Assembly (NCBI GenBank): GCA_021795235.1
Contig: JAJYPP010000001.1
Span: 62,001 to 126,000, forward strand
Direction of reading: 5' to 3'
Length of the DNA stretch: 64,000 nucleotides
Source: a bacterium
Lineage (GTDB): Bacteria; Chloroflexota; Dormibacteria; Aeolococcales; Bog-877
The translations under genes and the position numbers were made by a program. Below, piece after piece: positions 1 to 7,475 of this stretch. The notes under the pieces were generated by a model. The model saw only the letters and a list, made by a program, of their open reading frames with translations. It ran no database searches and was not told the origin of the DNA. The first letter of the stretch is position 1. Each line of letters starts with the position of its first letter.

Positions 1-1
1 C

Positions 2-406
2 GAGGGCTCGCTTGCGCTTGAACGGGAGGTCGGTGAGGTTCAGACGATCTTCGGGGAGGGGATGGGCCGGAAGACGGAACCGGAGCTCGAGCCATTGTCT
101 CGGATTATCGATGAGCTGAACCAGCGCTTTGGCTACGATCTCAACGATCAGGATCAGATGCTCTTCGATCAGATCGAGACCACCTGGCTGGCTGACCAGG
201 AGGTCGTGGACCAGGCGCGCAGCAATACGCTGGAGAACTTTCGCCTGGTGTTCGACCGTCGGTTTCTCAGCACGGTAGTCGGGCGCATGGATGACAACGA
301 TGCGATCTTCAAGAAGATCCTCGACGACGAGGAGCTCCGACAGGTGCTCATGGACCTCTACGCCCGGCGCGTCTACGTGCGAGCCCGAGAGGGGGCGGCG
401 CAATGA
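2..406 (+). CDS. hsdR: Type I restriction enzyme R subunit, C-terminal fragment (cut by window edge)
   Basis: The frame is open from the first complete codon at base 2 to the TGA at 404-406, so this is the last 134 residues of a longer protein; an ATG at 62 is internal. The sequence has the helical C-terminal pattern of HsdR, including LSRIIDELNQRFG, a DQMLFDQIE segment and NTLENFRLVFDRR. In the family this domain docks the motor/nuclease subunit onto the HsdM2S core and follows the endonuclease and DEAD/DEAH helicase domains, which lie outside the window. No hsdS or hsdM gene follows within the window. The gene stops just before the accessory element that begins near 850, so it may be the host flank or part of a larger island. 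Family assignment rests on C-terminal similarity recognised by eye. Confidence 0.72.
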   Translation, partial: EGSLALEREVGEVQTIFGEGMGRKTEPELEPLSRIIDELNQRFGYDLNDQDQMLFDQIETTWLADQEVVDQARSNTLENFRLVFDRRFLSTVVGRMDDNDAIFKKILDDEELRQVLMDLYARRVYVRAREGAAQ

Positions 407-614
407 AGCGCATGGGGCCGAGTCGCGGGGGGCGACTTGCCGCCCCAATGTAGATGCCCATGTGAAAGCTGGACATGCAGCGCAGCCAACCGAGGTCCCA
501 GCCAGGCTGCATGTAGGGCTGCGGCACGGGCGGTAGGGCGGACCCGGTCCCGGCCGAGGCCCCATCACCGCCGTTCAGAGGTTGGATCGCAAGCCAAGGG
601 CCGGGAGGGAAAGA

Positions 615-848
615 TCAGTCGCCTACCGTGTCGACCGGTCCCCTGAGCTCATCCATGATCTCGTCGGTGGAGGCGCCGGTGCCGAGGACTCCGTAGGCCG
701 AGTCCTCATCGGTCACACGGGTCAGGACCAAAGTGGTGCCGTCGGGGTCTGGGGCCAGCTCGAACTGGTCGCCGGGCTTGGCGGAGAAGCCGGGGATGGA
801 GTCGCCGGGGATCACCAGGTCGCCGTTGTCGCTAGCAGTGATTCTCAT
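615..848 (-). CDS. AbrB/SpoVT-like small DNA-binding protein (possible antitoxin)
   Basis: This 77-residue protein begins MRITASDNGDLVIPGDSIPG, followed by a PGDQFEL turn. This is the swapped-hairpin beta pattern of AbrB/MazE-type transition regulators and antitoxins. The start is supported by a TAATCT hexamer (855-860 on the minus strand) exactly 6 nt before the ATG, the leaderless promoter layout seen repeatedly in this window. No obvious ribosome binding site is present. The acidic C-terminal 30 residues could bind a toxin, but no toxin gene sits beside it. It is divergent from the GntR gene and may belong to the integrative element or its flank. Function as a regulator or antitoxin is inference. 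Confidence 0.5.
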   Translation of the reverse strand: MRITASDNGDLVIPGDSIPGFSAKPGDQFELAPDPDGTTLVLTRVTDEDSAYGVLGTGASTDEIMDELRGPVDTVGD

Positions 849-1002
849 GGGCGCAGATTAGCCCGGTCGCCGAAAAGTCGCAATAGGGCTTGTGTGACGT
901 CGGGGGCCCGCTCGGGAGCCACTCGGGAGCCACTCGGGAGGCGCACGGTCTTTGTCGGGATTCCGCACTGATCCCGCACTTCATCCGCACGGTGGCAATT
1001 TT

Positions 1003-1021
1003 GGACCGCACCAGGTAGACT
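1003..1021 (+). promoter_or_regulatory. gntR leaderless promoter with candidate GntR operator
   Basis: A TAGACT -10-like hexamer at 1016-1021 ends 6 nt before the ATG at 1028, so the transcript is probably leaderless. Directly upstream, 1003-1013 reads GGACCGCACCA. The same 11-mer with one change, GGACCGTACCA, follows the -10 box of the next gene's promoter at 1929-1939. Two matching sites at the two promoters of the element suggest autorepression and repression of transfer by the GntR protein, as KorSA does in pSAM2. Regulatory role is inferred. Confidence 0.5.
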
Positions 1022-1027
1022 GTAGCA

Positions 1028-1813
1028 ATGTCGAGACCAACCCTGGACCGTGAGAGCCCGGTGCCGCTGTACCAGCAGCTGGCGGATGTCCTACGGCGGG
1101 ACATCGAGGAGGGGAGGCTGCCCGCGGGGGTGGCGTTCCCGTCCGAGCGCAAGCTCATGGCCCGCTACCGGGTGACCAGGACGACCGTCCGCAGCGCCTT
1201 GGGGGTCCTGAAGCAGGAGGGGATGGTGGTCGCCGAGCACGGGGCGGGCAGCTTCGTGCGGGATCCCAAGGCGGACCGGCGCCGGGTGGACGCGATCCGG
1301 GTGGGCATGATGCGCCCCGCTCCCCCCAGGGAGGATCCCGAAGACGAGGCTCCGGCTCGCTCCTTCCGGCTCTCGGCGATCCTGGAGAGCGCGGAGCGGC
1401 GGATGAAGACCACTTCTTGGATCTCGGAGCTCCTCGAGGTGGAGGGTGGGACCGAGGTCCTGGTGCAGGAGGCGATCGGGCTCGACTCTCAGGGAGCTCC
1501 GTCTCTGTGCCGGGCCTGGCTCCATCCCAGGGTGGAGAAGGAGATGGGGCTTTCCGAGGAGGACCTGGACGGCTACTGGCTCCCCGACGTGCTCGCCATC
1601 AAGGGAGTGCCGGCCGCGGAGGGGGAGGACCTGGTGGAGGCCGAAATGCCGACCCCCAACATCAAGCGGGTCCTGTCCATCCCGGACGGGGTGCCTGTGC
1701 TCCAGCTCTACCGGGTGATGAAGCAGGAGGATCTGGTGGTGGCGGTCATCGAGACCCACCTGCCGGCAGACCAGGCCAAGCTGGTGTTCCCCCGGATCCC
1801 GCTCCACAGCTGA
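1028..1813 (+). CDS. GntR/HutC-family transcriptional repressor (KorSA-like)
   Basis: This is a 261-residue regulator. Residues about 10-78 form a GntR winged helix (VPLYQQLADVLRRDIEEGRL, then PSERKLMARYRVTRTTVRSA and a GAGSFV wing). Residues about 110-255 fit a UTRA effector domain, so the protein is HutC-type. It is the first gene of a block that also encodes an FtsK-type ATPase, a Rep-like protein and an integrase, the position of korSA in pSAM2-like elements, where the repressor silences the transfer and replication genes. The leaderless promoter and an operator-like 11-mer lie just upstream, and the 11-mer recurs at the FtsK gene promoter. The effector is unknown. Confidence 0.85.
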   Translation: MSRPTLDRESPVPLYQQLADVLRRDIEEGRLPAGVAFPSERKLMARYRVTRTTVRSALGVLKQEGMVVAEHGAGSFVRDPKADRRRVDAIRVGMMRPAPPREDPEDEAPARSFRLSAILESAERRMKTTSWISELLEVEGGTEVLVQEAIGLDSQGAPSLCRAWLHPRVEKEMGLSEEDLDGYWLPDVLAIKGVPAAEGEDLVEAEMPTPNIKRVLSIPDGVPVLQLYRVMKQEDLVVAVIETHLPADQAKLVFPRIPLHS

Positions 1814-1900
1814 CCCGAGACCCCATCCGGGGCCGGCGACAGCCTCCCTGACGCCGGGCGCCTCTGCCCGATCTTCTCAAGCCGAGAATCTCCGCACCCC

Positions 1901-1939
1901 TTGACAGGCCCAGTGGTCGTGCTATAACGGACCGTACCA
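1901..1939 (+). promoter_or_regulatory. Strong sigma-70-type promoter of the transfer/replication operon with GntR site
   Basis: TTGACA at 1901-1906 and TATAAC at 1923-1928 are separated by 16 bp, the clearest -35/-10 pair in the window. GGACCGTACCA at 1929-1939 overlaps the expected transcription start and matches the 11-mer in front of gntR in 10 of 11 positions. The flanks GTGGT (1913-1917) and ACCAC (1936-1940) add partial dyad symmetry. The promoter would drive the FtsK, Rep and XRE genes as one operon, repressed by the upstream GntR protein. Confidence 0.6.
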
Positions 1940-1977
1940 CATGGCGCGTTGCAGTGCCAGAGTTCAGGAGGTGCGAC

Positions 1978-2982
1978 ATGGCCGGCGTCCTGGCCCGGCA
2001 GAGCTCGCTCGAGGCGAGGTGCGACTGCGCCCTGCGTTGCTGGGAGGAGCCCGGCTCCCTGGTGACCGAGGTGCTCCGGCATCGGATCGCGGAGGAGGTC
2101 CCCTACCGCGCCTTCTACTCCGGGCCCCGTCCCCACGGGCGCTGCCTGGTGGGGCTGGGCAGGGGGAGGCGGGGATCGCTCTGGGTCGACTTGGACTCCT
2201 GCCCTCATCTGCTGGTGGGAGGCATGACCGGCCAGGGCAAGAGCGTCTTCCTACGCCAGGCGCTGACCTTCCTCTGCTGCGACCATCCTCCGGAGCGGCT
2301 GCGGCTGGCGCTCATCGACCTCAAGGGAGGGGTGGAGCTCGCCCACTTCGGCATGCTGCCCCACGCCCTCTGCCCGGTGGCCGATACCGTGGCGGCAGCT
2401 GGGGAGACCTTGAGCCGGGTGAGGGAGGAGCTGGACCGGCGGCTCTCCCAGGTCAGGCGCTCGGTGGAGGCTGGTGACTCAGCTGCCCCCGCCGGCTGGC
2501 CCCGGATCCTGGTGGTGGTGGACGAGGTGGCCGAACTGACGGTTCGCGACCTCGGCGACGACCGGGCCGCCCGGGCCGCCCAACAGGCGGCCACCGGGCG
2601 GCTCTGTGAGATCGCCAGGCTCGGGAGATCGGTGGACATCCACCTCGTCTGCTGCACCCAGAGACCGGATGCCGAGGCGGTGCCGGGGCAGCTGAAGGCC
2701 AACCTCGACGGCACCGTGGCCTTCCGGGTCAGAGCCGCTGTGAACAGCTTCATCCTGCTCGACAGCGACAGGGCCTCTCTGCTGCCGCCGCACCCGGGCC
2801 GGGCGGTCTTCGCCCACGAGACCGTGGAGGAGTTCCAGGCGGTCGACTGCTCGGTGGAGGAGAGCCGGGACCTGCTGCTGGCGAGATGGGGTTCCGGGAT
2901 GGTCTCACCCACCACTGGCCCTGTATCACAGTGGTGGGAAAATACGTGCCCCCCTTCAGACGAGCTCTCGGGTCCATCGTGA
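1978..2982 (+). CDS. FtsK/SpoIIIE-type DNA translocase (TraSA-like transfer protein)
   Basis: This is a 334-residue ATPase. Walker A GGMTGQGKS lies at 81-89 and Walker B ILVVVDEVAEL at 177-187. An arginine-rich segment (CEIARLGRSVDIHLV) and a CTQRPDAEAVPGQLKANL motif typical of FtsK motors follow. I chose the ATG at 1978 because CAGGAGGTG sits 4 nt upstream; an in-frame GTG at 1954 has no such site. There is no membrane segment or gamma domain, and the length is close to the roughly 300-residue TraSA of pSAM2. Such proteins pump double-stranded plasmid DNA between mycelial or neighbouring cells. The stop codon overlaps the next start (TGATG), so translation is probably coupled. Confidence 0.8.
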   Translation: MAGVLARQSSLEARCDCALRCWEEPGSLVTEVLRHRIAEEVPYRAFYSGPRPHGRCLVGLGRGRRGSLWVDLDSCPHLLVGGMTGQGKSVFLRQALTFLCCDHPPERLRLALIDLKGGVELAHFGMLPHALCPVADTVAAAGETLSRVREELDRRLSQVRRSVEAGDSAAPAGWPRILVVVDEVAELTVRDLGDDRAARAAQQAATGRLCEIARLGRSVDIHLVCCTQRPDAEAVPGQLKANLDGTVAFRVRAAVNSFILLDSDRASLLPPHPGRAVFAHETVEEFQAVDCSVEESRDLLLARWGSGMVSPTTGPVSQWWENTCPPSDELSGPS

Positions 2983-4169
2983 TGGACGAGCTCAGGATCC
3001 TGAGCGCGGAGGTGGACACCCTCCACTGCTCCGTCCGCGGGGAGCTTCAGGACGGGCTGTTGGTCTTCCTCGAGGCACTCAAGGAGGAGTCTCAGCGTAC
3101 CAACGAGCTCCAGGTGGTCACCTGGGGGGAGCAGTCCCTCTCGGTGGCCCTTCGCCCGCACGGGTGGCGGAGCTATCCGTTCTGGGCCAGCTCTCCCAAC
3201 ATCGAGGTGGCCATTGGCGGTGCCGCCCCGTTTCCGCCGGTATTCATCCAGGCTCACTCGGCCTACCTCCACTCACGCGGTCCGGACCGGGCCGTGGCTG
3301 AGATGTCCGAGTGGCTGGCGGCGAACGTCATGCGAGACGAGCCTGTGCTCGGGATCTCCCGTCTCGACCTTTACTGCGACACCCAGAACTGGTCGCCCAC
3401 CATGGACGACTTCGACCGCTTTCACTGCCGTGGCGTCCGCCGCCGGGTGTACTCGATGCCGGCGGAAGACCAGGCGCACACCAGAGGCCGCAAGCCCAAC
3501 GGCTTCGTCTTCGGAGGCGGCGACCTGATGGCCCGCTGTTACGACAAGACGCTGGAGCTCCACTCCCGCGGCTCAGAGTGGCCCAAGGCACTGTGGGTGG
3601 ACTGGGACCAAGACCACCCCGTCTGGCGGGTCGAGTTCCAGTTCCGCCGCCGCTCCCTGGTCTCGCTGGGATGCTCGACTCCAGCCGAGGCGCTGGCGGC
3701 TCGTCAGGAGCTCTGGCACTACGGTACACAGTGGCTCTCGCTGCGGACCCCGACCTCCGACTCGAACCGGGCCCGCTGGCCGGAGGCTCCGGAGTGGGCC
3801 GTGATCCGCCAGGCGGAGATTGGCTCGCCCACCACGCCGCTGGTGCGGGACATGGTGCGCTCGGCCGACGAGCTGAGGATGATCCGCGGCCTGGTGGGGT
3901 ACGCCTCCAGCCTGGCCGCTCTGGGGGCGGCACCGGGACTCGGCGCCGCTCTGGCCAGGACGGTGCCCGGCATCCCCGCCTACCTCGATCGGAAGGGCGA
4001 GGACTTTGCTGACATCGTGGCTCGCAAGCGCCGCCAGAGGGTCGAGGTCGTCTCGGGGCGGGCGACGGCGCGGGAGCTGCAAGACGCTGGTCGGCCCTGG
4101 GAGGACGTAGCGCCTAGAGATCACGGCATCAAGTCCGCTGGGCCAGACCGACCCCGAGATCGGCCGTGA
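2982..4169 (+). CDS. Replication-initiator-like protein (Rep_trans/RepSA-like)
   Basis: I start this 395-residue protein at the ATG at 2982 inside the TGATG overlap with the FtsK gene; an upstream in-frame ATG at 2886 lies inside that gene. Recognisable elements are SRLDLYCDT at about 126-134, RCYDKTLEL at 185-193 and VWRVEFQFRRR at 214-224. This order of a catalytic-like beta strand with Asp, a YDK motif and an RxEF strand is that of rolling-circle initiators of the Rep_trans type. The middle third is the conserved part and the C-terminal 130 residues are helical. It probably starts replication of the excised element. The family call is by motif only, and the exact catalytic residue cannot be fixed from sequence alone. 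Confidence 0.6.
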   Translation: MDELRILSAEVDTLHCSVRGELQDGLLVFLEALKEESQRTNELQVVTWGEQSLSVALRPHGWRSYPFWASSPNIEVAIGGAAPFPPVFIQAHSAYLHSRGPDRAVAEMSEWLAANVMRDEPVLGISRLDLYCDTQNWSPTMDDFDRFHCRGVRRRVYSMPAEDQAHTRGRKPNGFVFGGGDLMARCYDKTLELHSRGSEWPKALWVDWDQDHPVWRVEFQFRRRSLVSLGCSTPAEALAARQELWHYGTQWLSLRTPTSDSNRARWPEAPEWAVIRQAEIGSPTTPLVRDMVRSADELRMIRGLVGYASSLAALGAAPGLGAALARTVPGIPAYLDRKGEDFADIVARKRRQRVEVVSGRATARELQDAGRPWEDVAPRDHGIKSAGPDRPRDRP

Positions 4170-4390
4170 GCGTGGTTCTGGCGGCGGACCGGCTGAGGTT
4201 GGAGATAGCCCGGAGGGGATGGGGCAATGCGGACCTCGCCCGGGCGGCCAGGGTCAGCGCCCCCACCATTACGGCGGCACTGGCGGGACGACCGATTACC
4301 CCCAACAGCCTGAGGAAGATCGCACTGGCCCTTTCCACGTCGCCGCCAGTAGCCGGGGTCGATGAGATTCTGCCCATCAGCAGGTCATAG
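4166..4390 (+). CDS. Small XRE-type helix-turn-helix protein (Xis/regulator candidate)
   Basis: This is a 74-residue protein with a helix-turn-helix: RGWGNADLARAARVSAPTIT is followed by a basic recognition-helix end and PNSLRKIALALS, the pattern of Cro/CI-like XRE domains. The GTG start overlaps the preceding stop (GTGA), so it is the last gene of the FtsK-Rep operon. In pSAM2 the gene after repSA is xis, so it may act as an excision or directionality factor. However, the fold looks like XRE rather than the MerR-like fold usual for Xis. Either role is inference. Confidence 0.7.
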   Translation: MSVVLAADRLRLEIARRGWGNADLARAARVSAPTITAALAGRPITPNSLRKIALALSTSPPVAGVDEILPISRS

Positions 4391-4523
4391 GGCTCGGGGT
4401 CTCTCAAGCAACTCCAACGCGGGCACTCGTCCAAGGCTGGAGGTGGAGAGTTAGGGGCGGGGTGACCTTGGTGGACGCGCGAACCTCGTCCAACGGTATC
4501 TGGCGAGTGCGTGAAGTATCCGA

Positions 4524-5210
4524 CTACCGGGCGGCCAAGATGGCGGCGCTGTCGTCCCCCTCGCGCCAGAGTAAGTCGACCGTACCGAACCCTGCCTCAC
4601 TAAGCAGCTCGAGCTGGGTGTCTACGGTGCAGGGAATGTCGAAGTGGTACACCCGCTCGGCTGGATCATGGGCTTCCTCCAAATGGTCTGTGGTGTAACG
4701 CTCCGAGTACCACCGCTCGATCTCAGGAGCCTGCTCGGGAGTGACAACAGTGTCTCCTTCGAGGTAGGCGCCAGTGGGTCGGAGCCACCTCCTGATCTTC
4801 CGGTAGAGGCCAAGCTTTATGGCCGGGGTGAAGTGGTGCATGGCGAACACGGAGAGGACGTAGTCGAAGCTAGCACTCTCGAACTCCATCCCAATGAAGG
4901 AGTCTTGGACGATCGTGATCTGGTCGCCTGCCTTCGAGGCGAAGTGACGGGCCAGCTCCGCTAACATGCCGGCGGACAGATCCACGGCGGTGACCCGGGC
5001 CTGAGGTGCGCGAACGAAGATTGCGTCCAGCTCGGCTCCGCTCCCGCAACCCAGGTCCAAGATGGTCACCGGGACTTCAGTCATCTCGATACGGGACGCG
5101 ACAACGGAGTAGAAGCGGTCGAGGTCCTCCACCAAGTCCGCCATGTGGGCTCGATAGCCCTCCACCCTGGCGTCGAAGAACGCTCCCATCTCTTCCATGC
5201 GGGCCTCCAC
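4524..5210 (-). CDS. SAM-dependent class I methyltransferase (element cargo)
   Basis: This is a 228-residue protein. Motif I LDLGCGSGAE lies at 51-60, acidic motif II AVDLS at 75-79 (binding the ribose of S-adenosylmethionine), and a FDYVLSVFAMHHF segment matches motif IV. The N-terminal 40 residues are helical and acidic, as in small-molecule methyltransferases of the UbiE/Methyltransf_25 type. The substrate cannot be read from the sequence. It lies between the Rep operon and the integrase in opposite orientation to the former, a typical position for cargo. M5 and M8 are alternative starts. No DNA-methylase NPPY or DPPY motif is seen, so I do not call it a modification enzyme. Confidence 0.8.
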   Translation of the reverse strand: MEARMEEMGAFFDARVEGYRAHMADLVEDLDRFYSVVASRIEMTEVPVTILDLGCGSGAELDAIFVRAPQARVTAVDLSAGMLAELARHFASKAGDQITIVQDSFIGMEFESASFDYVLSVFAMHHFTPAIKLGLYRKIRRWLRPTGAYLEGDTVVTPEQAPEIERWYSERYTTDHLEEAHDPAERVYHFDIPCTVDTQLELLSEAGFGTVDLLWREGDDSAAILAAR

Positions 5211-5281
5211 ACACCCCCTATATCAGGTCCGAATCAGGGAGGCGAGCTGGAGGCGTAGGGCCGTCGATGCTCGTCTCCTGG

Positions 5282-6256
5282 TCAGTCATCCTTCAGGAGA
5301 GCCTGAGCCAGTGCGTCATAGGCGTCGGACGGTGACAGGTGGGCGTACACGGTTTGGATCATGGCAAGCGACCGGTGCCCCAGGATCTCGGCCAGCTGCA
5401 CCGGGTTGACTCCTCGGGTAAGGGCCCACGTGGCGAAAGAGTGGCGAAGTAGGTGGGGGTGGACTCGCTGCTGGAGGCCCGCCCGCTCCGCCAACTCGTG
5501 GATCATCTGATTGACTCCGGACCGCGTAATCGGCTCGAAGTCGCCGAGGGGTCGGCGCCTCAGGCCCAGGAAGATGCGGTCGGAGGCCGTCCCCTGTGGT
5601 CTGCCCCTCTCCACGTAGTGGATGAGGCGGCGGCCCAGGCGCGGAAGCGGCACGTACCTCTCCCGATCACCCTTGCCCTGCACTCTGAGGAAGTGTCCCC
5701 GGTCCCTGATCGTGATGTCCCTGATCTTCAGCGAGATCAGCTCGCTGACTCGGACGCCTGTGTCCGCCAGAACCCGGACGATGAGCTTGTCCCGTTCACT
5801 GGTGGCGGCGTCCTCGAGCTGCTGGATTTGCTCCCTGGAGAGCACTTCGACCAGGTGCTTGGGCAGTCGCGGCGCCTGTGCACGAGCGGCTCCGCTTGCC
5901 CCCTCCGCCTGGGCCCACTTCAGGAACCCGTTGACGGCGCGCACATAGCTGGCGACTGTGAACTTGGAGAGCTGTCCTCGTGGGCCGCCTTGGTCCAGCA
6001 ACCCAGTGGTCCAACGGTCGAGGCAGGCGCGGTCGAGAGCGCTGAGGGTTTCGACCCCGGTCTCTCGGCAGTAGGGGAGGAAGATCCGGCGCAATGGGAA
6101 GCCGTAAGCCTCTCTGACTGTGCGCGGGGCGAGTCCGCGGGCCCGGCAGTGAGCCAGGTACTCTTCGATGAGGCGGCCGACTTCGTCGGTCTCAGGAAGG
6201 TTGGACGGCGGCTGAGTGAGCCTTCCGGCGATGGACGTTGGAGCTTTCCGGATCAT
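5282..6256 (-). CDS. int: Tyrosine recombinase / site-specific integrase
   Basis: This is a 324-residue integrase. A SAM-like core-binding domain (about 22-120) is followed by the catalytic domain. Expected catalytic residues are all present: Arg169 in ADTGVRVSEL, Lys195 in VQGKGDRE, His268 and Arg271 in HPHLLRH, His294 in LGHRS, and nucleophile Tyr304 in TVYAHL. The overall look is XerC/D-like, with no arm-binding zinc or AP2 domain. TAAGAT ends exactly 6 nt before the ATG, so the message is probably leaderless. It reads away from the tRNA-Arg gene, whose 3' end is about 140 bp upstream, and is expected to recombine there. It is monocistronic in this layout, not coupled to an xis gene. Confidence 0.9.
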   Translation of the reverse strand: MIRKAPTSIAGRLTQPPSNLPETDEVGRLIEEYLAHCRARGLAPRTVREAYGFPLRRIFLPYCRETGVETLSALDRACLDRWTTGLLDQGGPRGQLSKFTVASYVRAVNGFLKWAQAEGASGAARAQAPRLPKHLVEVLSREQIQQLEDAATSERDKLIVRVLADTGVRVSELISLKIRDITIRDRGHFLRVQGKGDRERYVPLPRLGRRLIHYVERGRPQGTASDRIFLGLRRRPLGDFEPITRSGVNQMIHELAERAGLQQRVHPHLLRHSFATWALTRGVNPVQLAEILGHRSLAMIQTVYAHLSPSDAYDALAQALLKDD

Positions 6257-6356
6257 AGCTAGATCTTATAGCACCGATCTCCAAAATTGTGCTGTATTGG
6301 AGCACCAGACTGTTGCAGGTTGTGGCACAGATTATCTGGCTCTAAGGGAGTCTTCA

Positions 6357-6376
6357 GGGGCTCTAAGCCCCCTTTC
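6357..6376 (+). terminator. Hairpin with short T-rich tail
   Basis: GGGGCT at 6357-6362 pairs with AGCCCC at 6366-6371 around a 3-base loop, followed by CTTTCTT on the + strand. It lies between the divergent integrase promoter and the tRNA-Arg 3' end. The polarity of the T tract suits + strand transcripts, while the neighbouring genes are on -, so its use as a terminator is uncertain. Confidence 0.35.
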
Positions 6377-6395
6377 TTGATCTCAAAAGTGGAGG

Positions 6396-6474
6396 TGGTG
6401 CGCCCAGAGGGATTTGAACCCCCGCAAACCCAGATCCGTAGTCTGGTGCTCTATCCGGGCTGAGCTATGGGCGC
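6396..6474 (-). tRNA. tRNA-Arg (ACG anticodon)
   Basis: The minus strand folds as a complete cloverleaf. The acceptor GCGCCCA pairs with TGGGCGC, the D arm is GCTC/GAGC, and the anticodon stem CCAGA/TCTGG carries loop CTACGGA with anticodon ACG. The T arm has the loop TTCAAAT. An encoded CCA follows the discriminator A (6396-6398). The 3' end points toward the integrase gene, which makes this the probable attB site of the neighbouring element. Confidence 0.95.
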
Positions 6475-6516
6475 CCGCGCCAAGATTCTACCCCGTGGCT
6501 CGATCCCGCCCGCCGA

Positions 6517-6750
6517 TCAGTCGCCGGGTTCCTGCTCCGTGGCTTCCTCCAGCGCCCGGGTCGCCGCTATCCGGCAGCCCACCTGATCCAGCGCAGCGGT
6601 CAACTCCTCCCGGAGGGCATTGTCGAAAGGGATTGGATGGTTGTCCAGCTCACGGAGCAGGGCCGACAGCTGGAGTGCTTTCAGCTCGATCTTGCCTACT
6701 AGCTCTCGGGCCGCTGGACTGGTCGCGGTTATCGCCTCCAGACTTTCCAA
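6517..6750 (-). CDS. Small conserved-looking helical protein of unknown function
   Basis: This is a 77-residue acidic, all-helical protein with no family I recognise. I read the start as TTG at 6748-6750 because AAGGAGGAGG lies 7 nt upstream on the minus strand, one of the best ribosome binding sites in the window. The body contains regular heptad-like leucines (KIELKALQLSALLRELDNH) compatible with a short coiled coil or four-helix dimer. A central HPIPFDNALREELTAALDQV segment is followed by an acidic tail. It has no signal peptide and no cysteine pair. It stands alone between tRNA-Arg and a gene-free stretch. Confidence 0.65.
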   Translation of the reverse strand: MESLEAITATSPAARELVGKIELKALQLSALLRELDNHPIPFDNALREELTAALDQVGCRIAATRALEEATEQEPGD

Positions 6751-7366
6751 GGCAGACCTCCTCCTTGCCGGTATTGGCGTGCCCGGCAGGCATCACTCAG
6801 CCCACCCGCCGATGGGGACATCGTATCGCTGCTTCGACCGGGTGTCGACCCGGCGGGGCCGGAGCGCAGCAGGGATTCCTCATCGCTCTGGAGCGCCGAA
6901 CTCACACGGTTGGAGACCGTCACGGGGTCGGCGAGGGCCTCATGCTGGGAGATGCCGTCGCTGGCGGGCTGGAGCTGGTGCCCCTGGGCTGACGGTGCGC
7001 GGCGGGGCAGCTGCTACAGCGGGGGGCCGTGCCGAGGCCCGCTGAGCTGGTGCCGGCCCGGAGCCGGTCTCCGGGCTCGTCGAGAGGTTGGGAGTGGGAC
7101 CGTCGGGAACGCCGCTGCCGGTGGGATCAGCCACAGTGCCGGGTTGGGACAGGGATCGATTCAGCTCTGCAGGCATCGCGGAATCCCTCATATGGACAGG
7201 GCCAGCCGGGTTCAGGCGGGCACCGGCTCCCGGCCGGTCCCGCTCCCAACCCCACCAACGCCGCGGAGGCGAGGTGGTTTCACCGGCCGAGTCGGGGTCG
7301 CCCCCTGATCGATGCTCGTAATTGGATATACTCGGCCCCGCGCTGCGGCCCTGCCGCCAGCGGTCG
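6751..7366. other. 616-bp gap without a recognised gene
   Basis: Open frames on both strands here are proline/arginine/glycine-rich GC artefacts without credible starts. I looked for RNase P RNA, tmRNA and SRP RNA landmarks and did not find them. Near the right end, TATACT at 7327-7332 is a plausible -10 box for tRNA-Leu. The string TATACTCGGC recurs at 8817-8826 in front of clpP. Confidence 0.5.
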
Positions 7367-7448
7367 GCGCGGATGGCGGAACTGGCAGACGCGCGGGGCT
7401 TAGAACCCCGTGGGGCAACCCGTCCGAGTTCGACCCTCGGTCCGCGCA
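7367..7448 (+). tRNA. tRNA-Leu (TAG anticodon)
   Basis: The acceptor GCGCGGA pairs with TCCGCGC, with discriminator A at 7448 and no encoded CCA. The anticodon stem CGGGG/CCCCG closes loop CTTAGAA, giving anticodon TAG (UAG). A long variable arm (TGGGGCAACCCGT region) identifies a class II leucine tRNA. A TATACT box lies 35 nt upstream. The trigger factor gene follows within 30 bp. Confidence 0.95.
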
Positions 7449-7475
7449 GCATATTGTGAGAGGTTGAGAACCAGC

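Larger units (their letters stand above)
849..6395. mobile_element. Putative AICE-like integrative element next to tRNA-Arg(ACG)
   Basis: Gene order is GntR repressor, FtsK-type ATPase, Rep-like protein and XRE-like small regulator on +, then methyltransferase and tyrosine integrase on -. The integrase lies about 140 bp from the 3' end of tRNA-Arg. This is the minimal layout of pSAM2-type actinomycete integrative and conjugative elements (KorSA, TraSA, RepSA, Xis, Int), in which double-stranded DNA is transferred by one FtsK-like protein. The right edge is set by the tRNA 3' end at 6396. The left edge is not resolved: I found no second copy of the tRNA 3' end between 1 and 1000, so the left coordinate is only the start of the gene cluster. 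Confidence 0.6.

Noticed and set aside
1-1000. Search for the left att repeat (copy of the tRNA-Arg 3' end)
   Set aside because: No copy longer than a few bases was found; TGGGCGC at 849-855 is too short and matches the tRNA 5' side. The boundary stays open.
2205-3272. 355-codon minus-strand frame over the FtsK and Rep genes
   Set aside because: A shadow of two genes with recognisable motifs on +; no family, no start signal.
6751-7366. Possible RNase P, SRP or tmRNA gene in the gap between two tRNAs
   Set aside because: The conserved core strings of these RNAs are absent on both strands.
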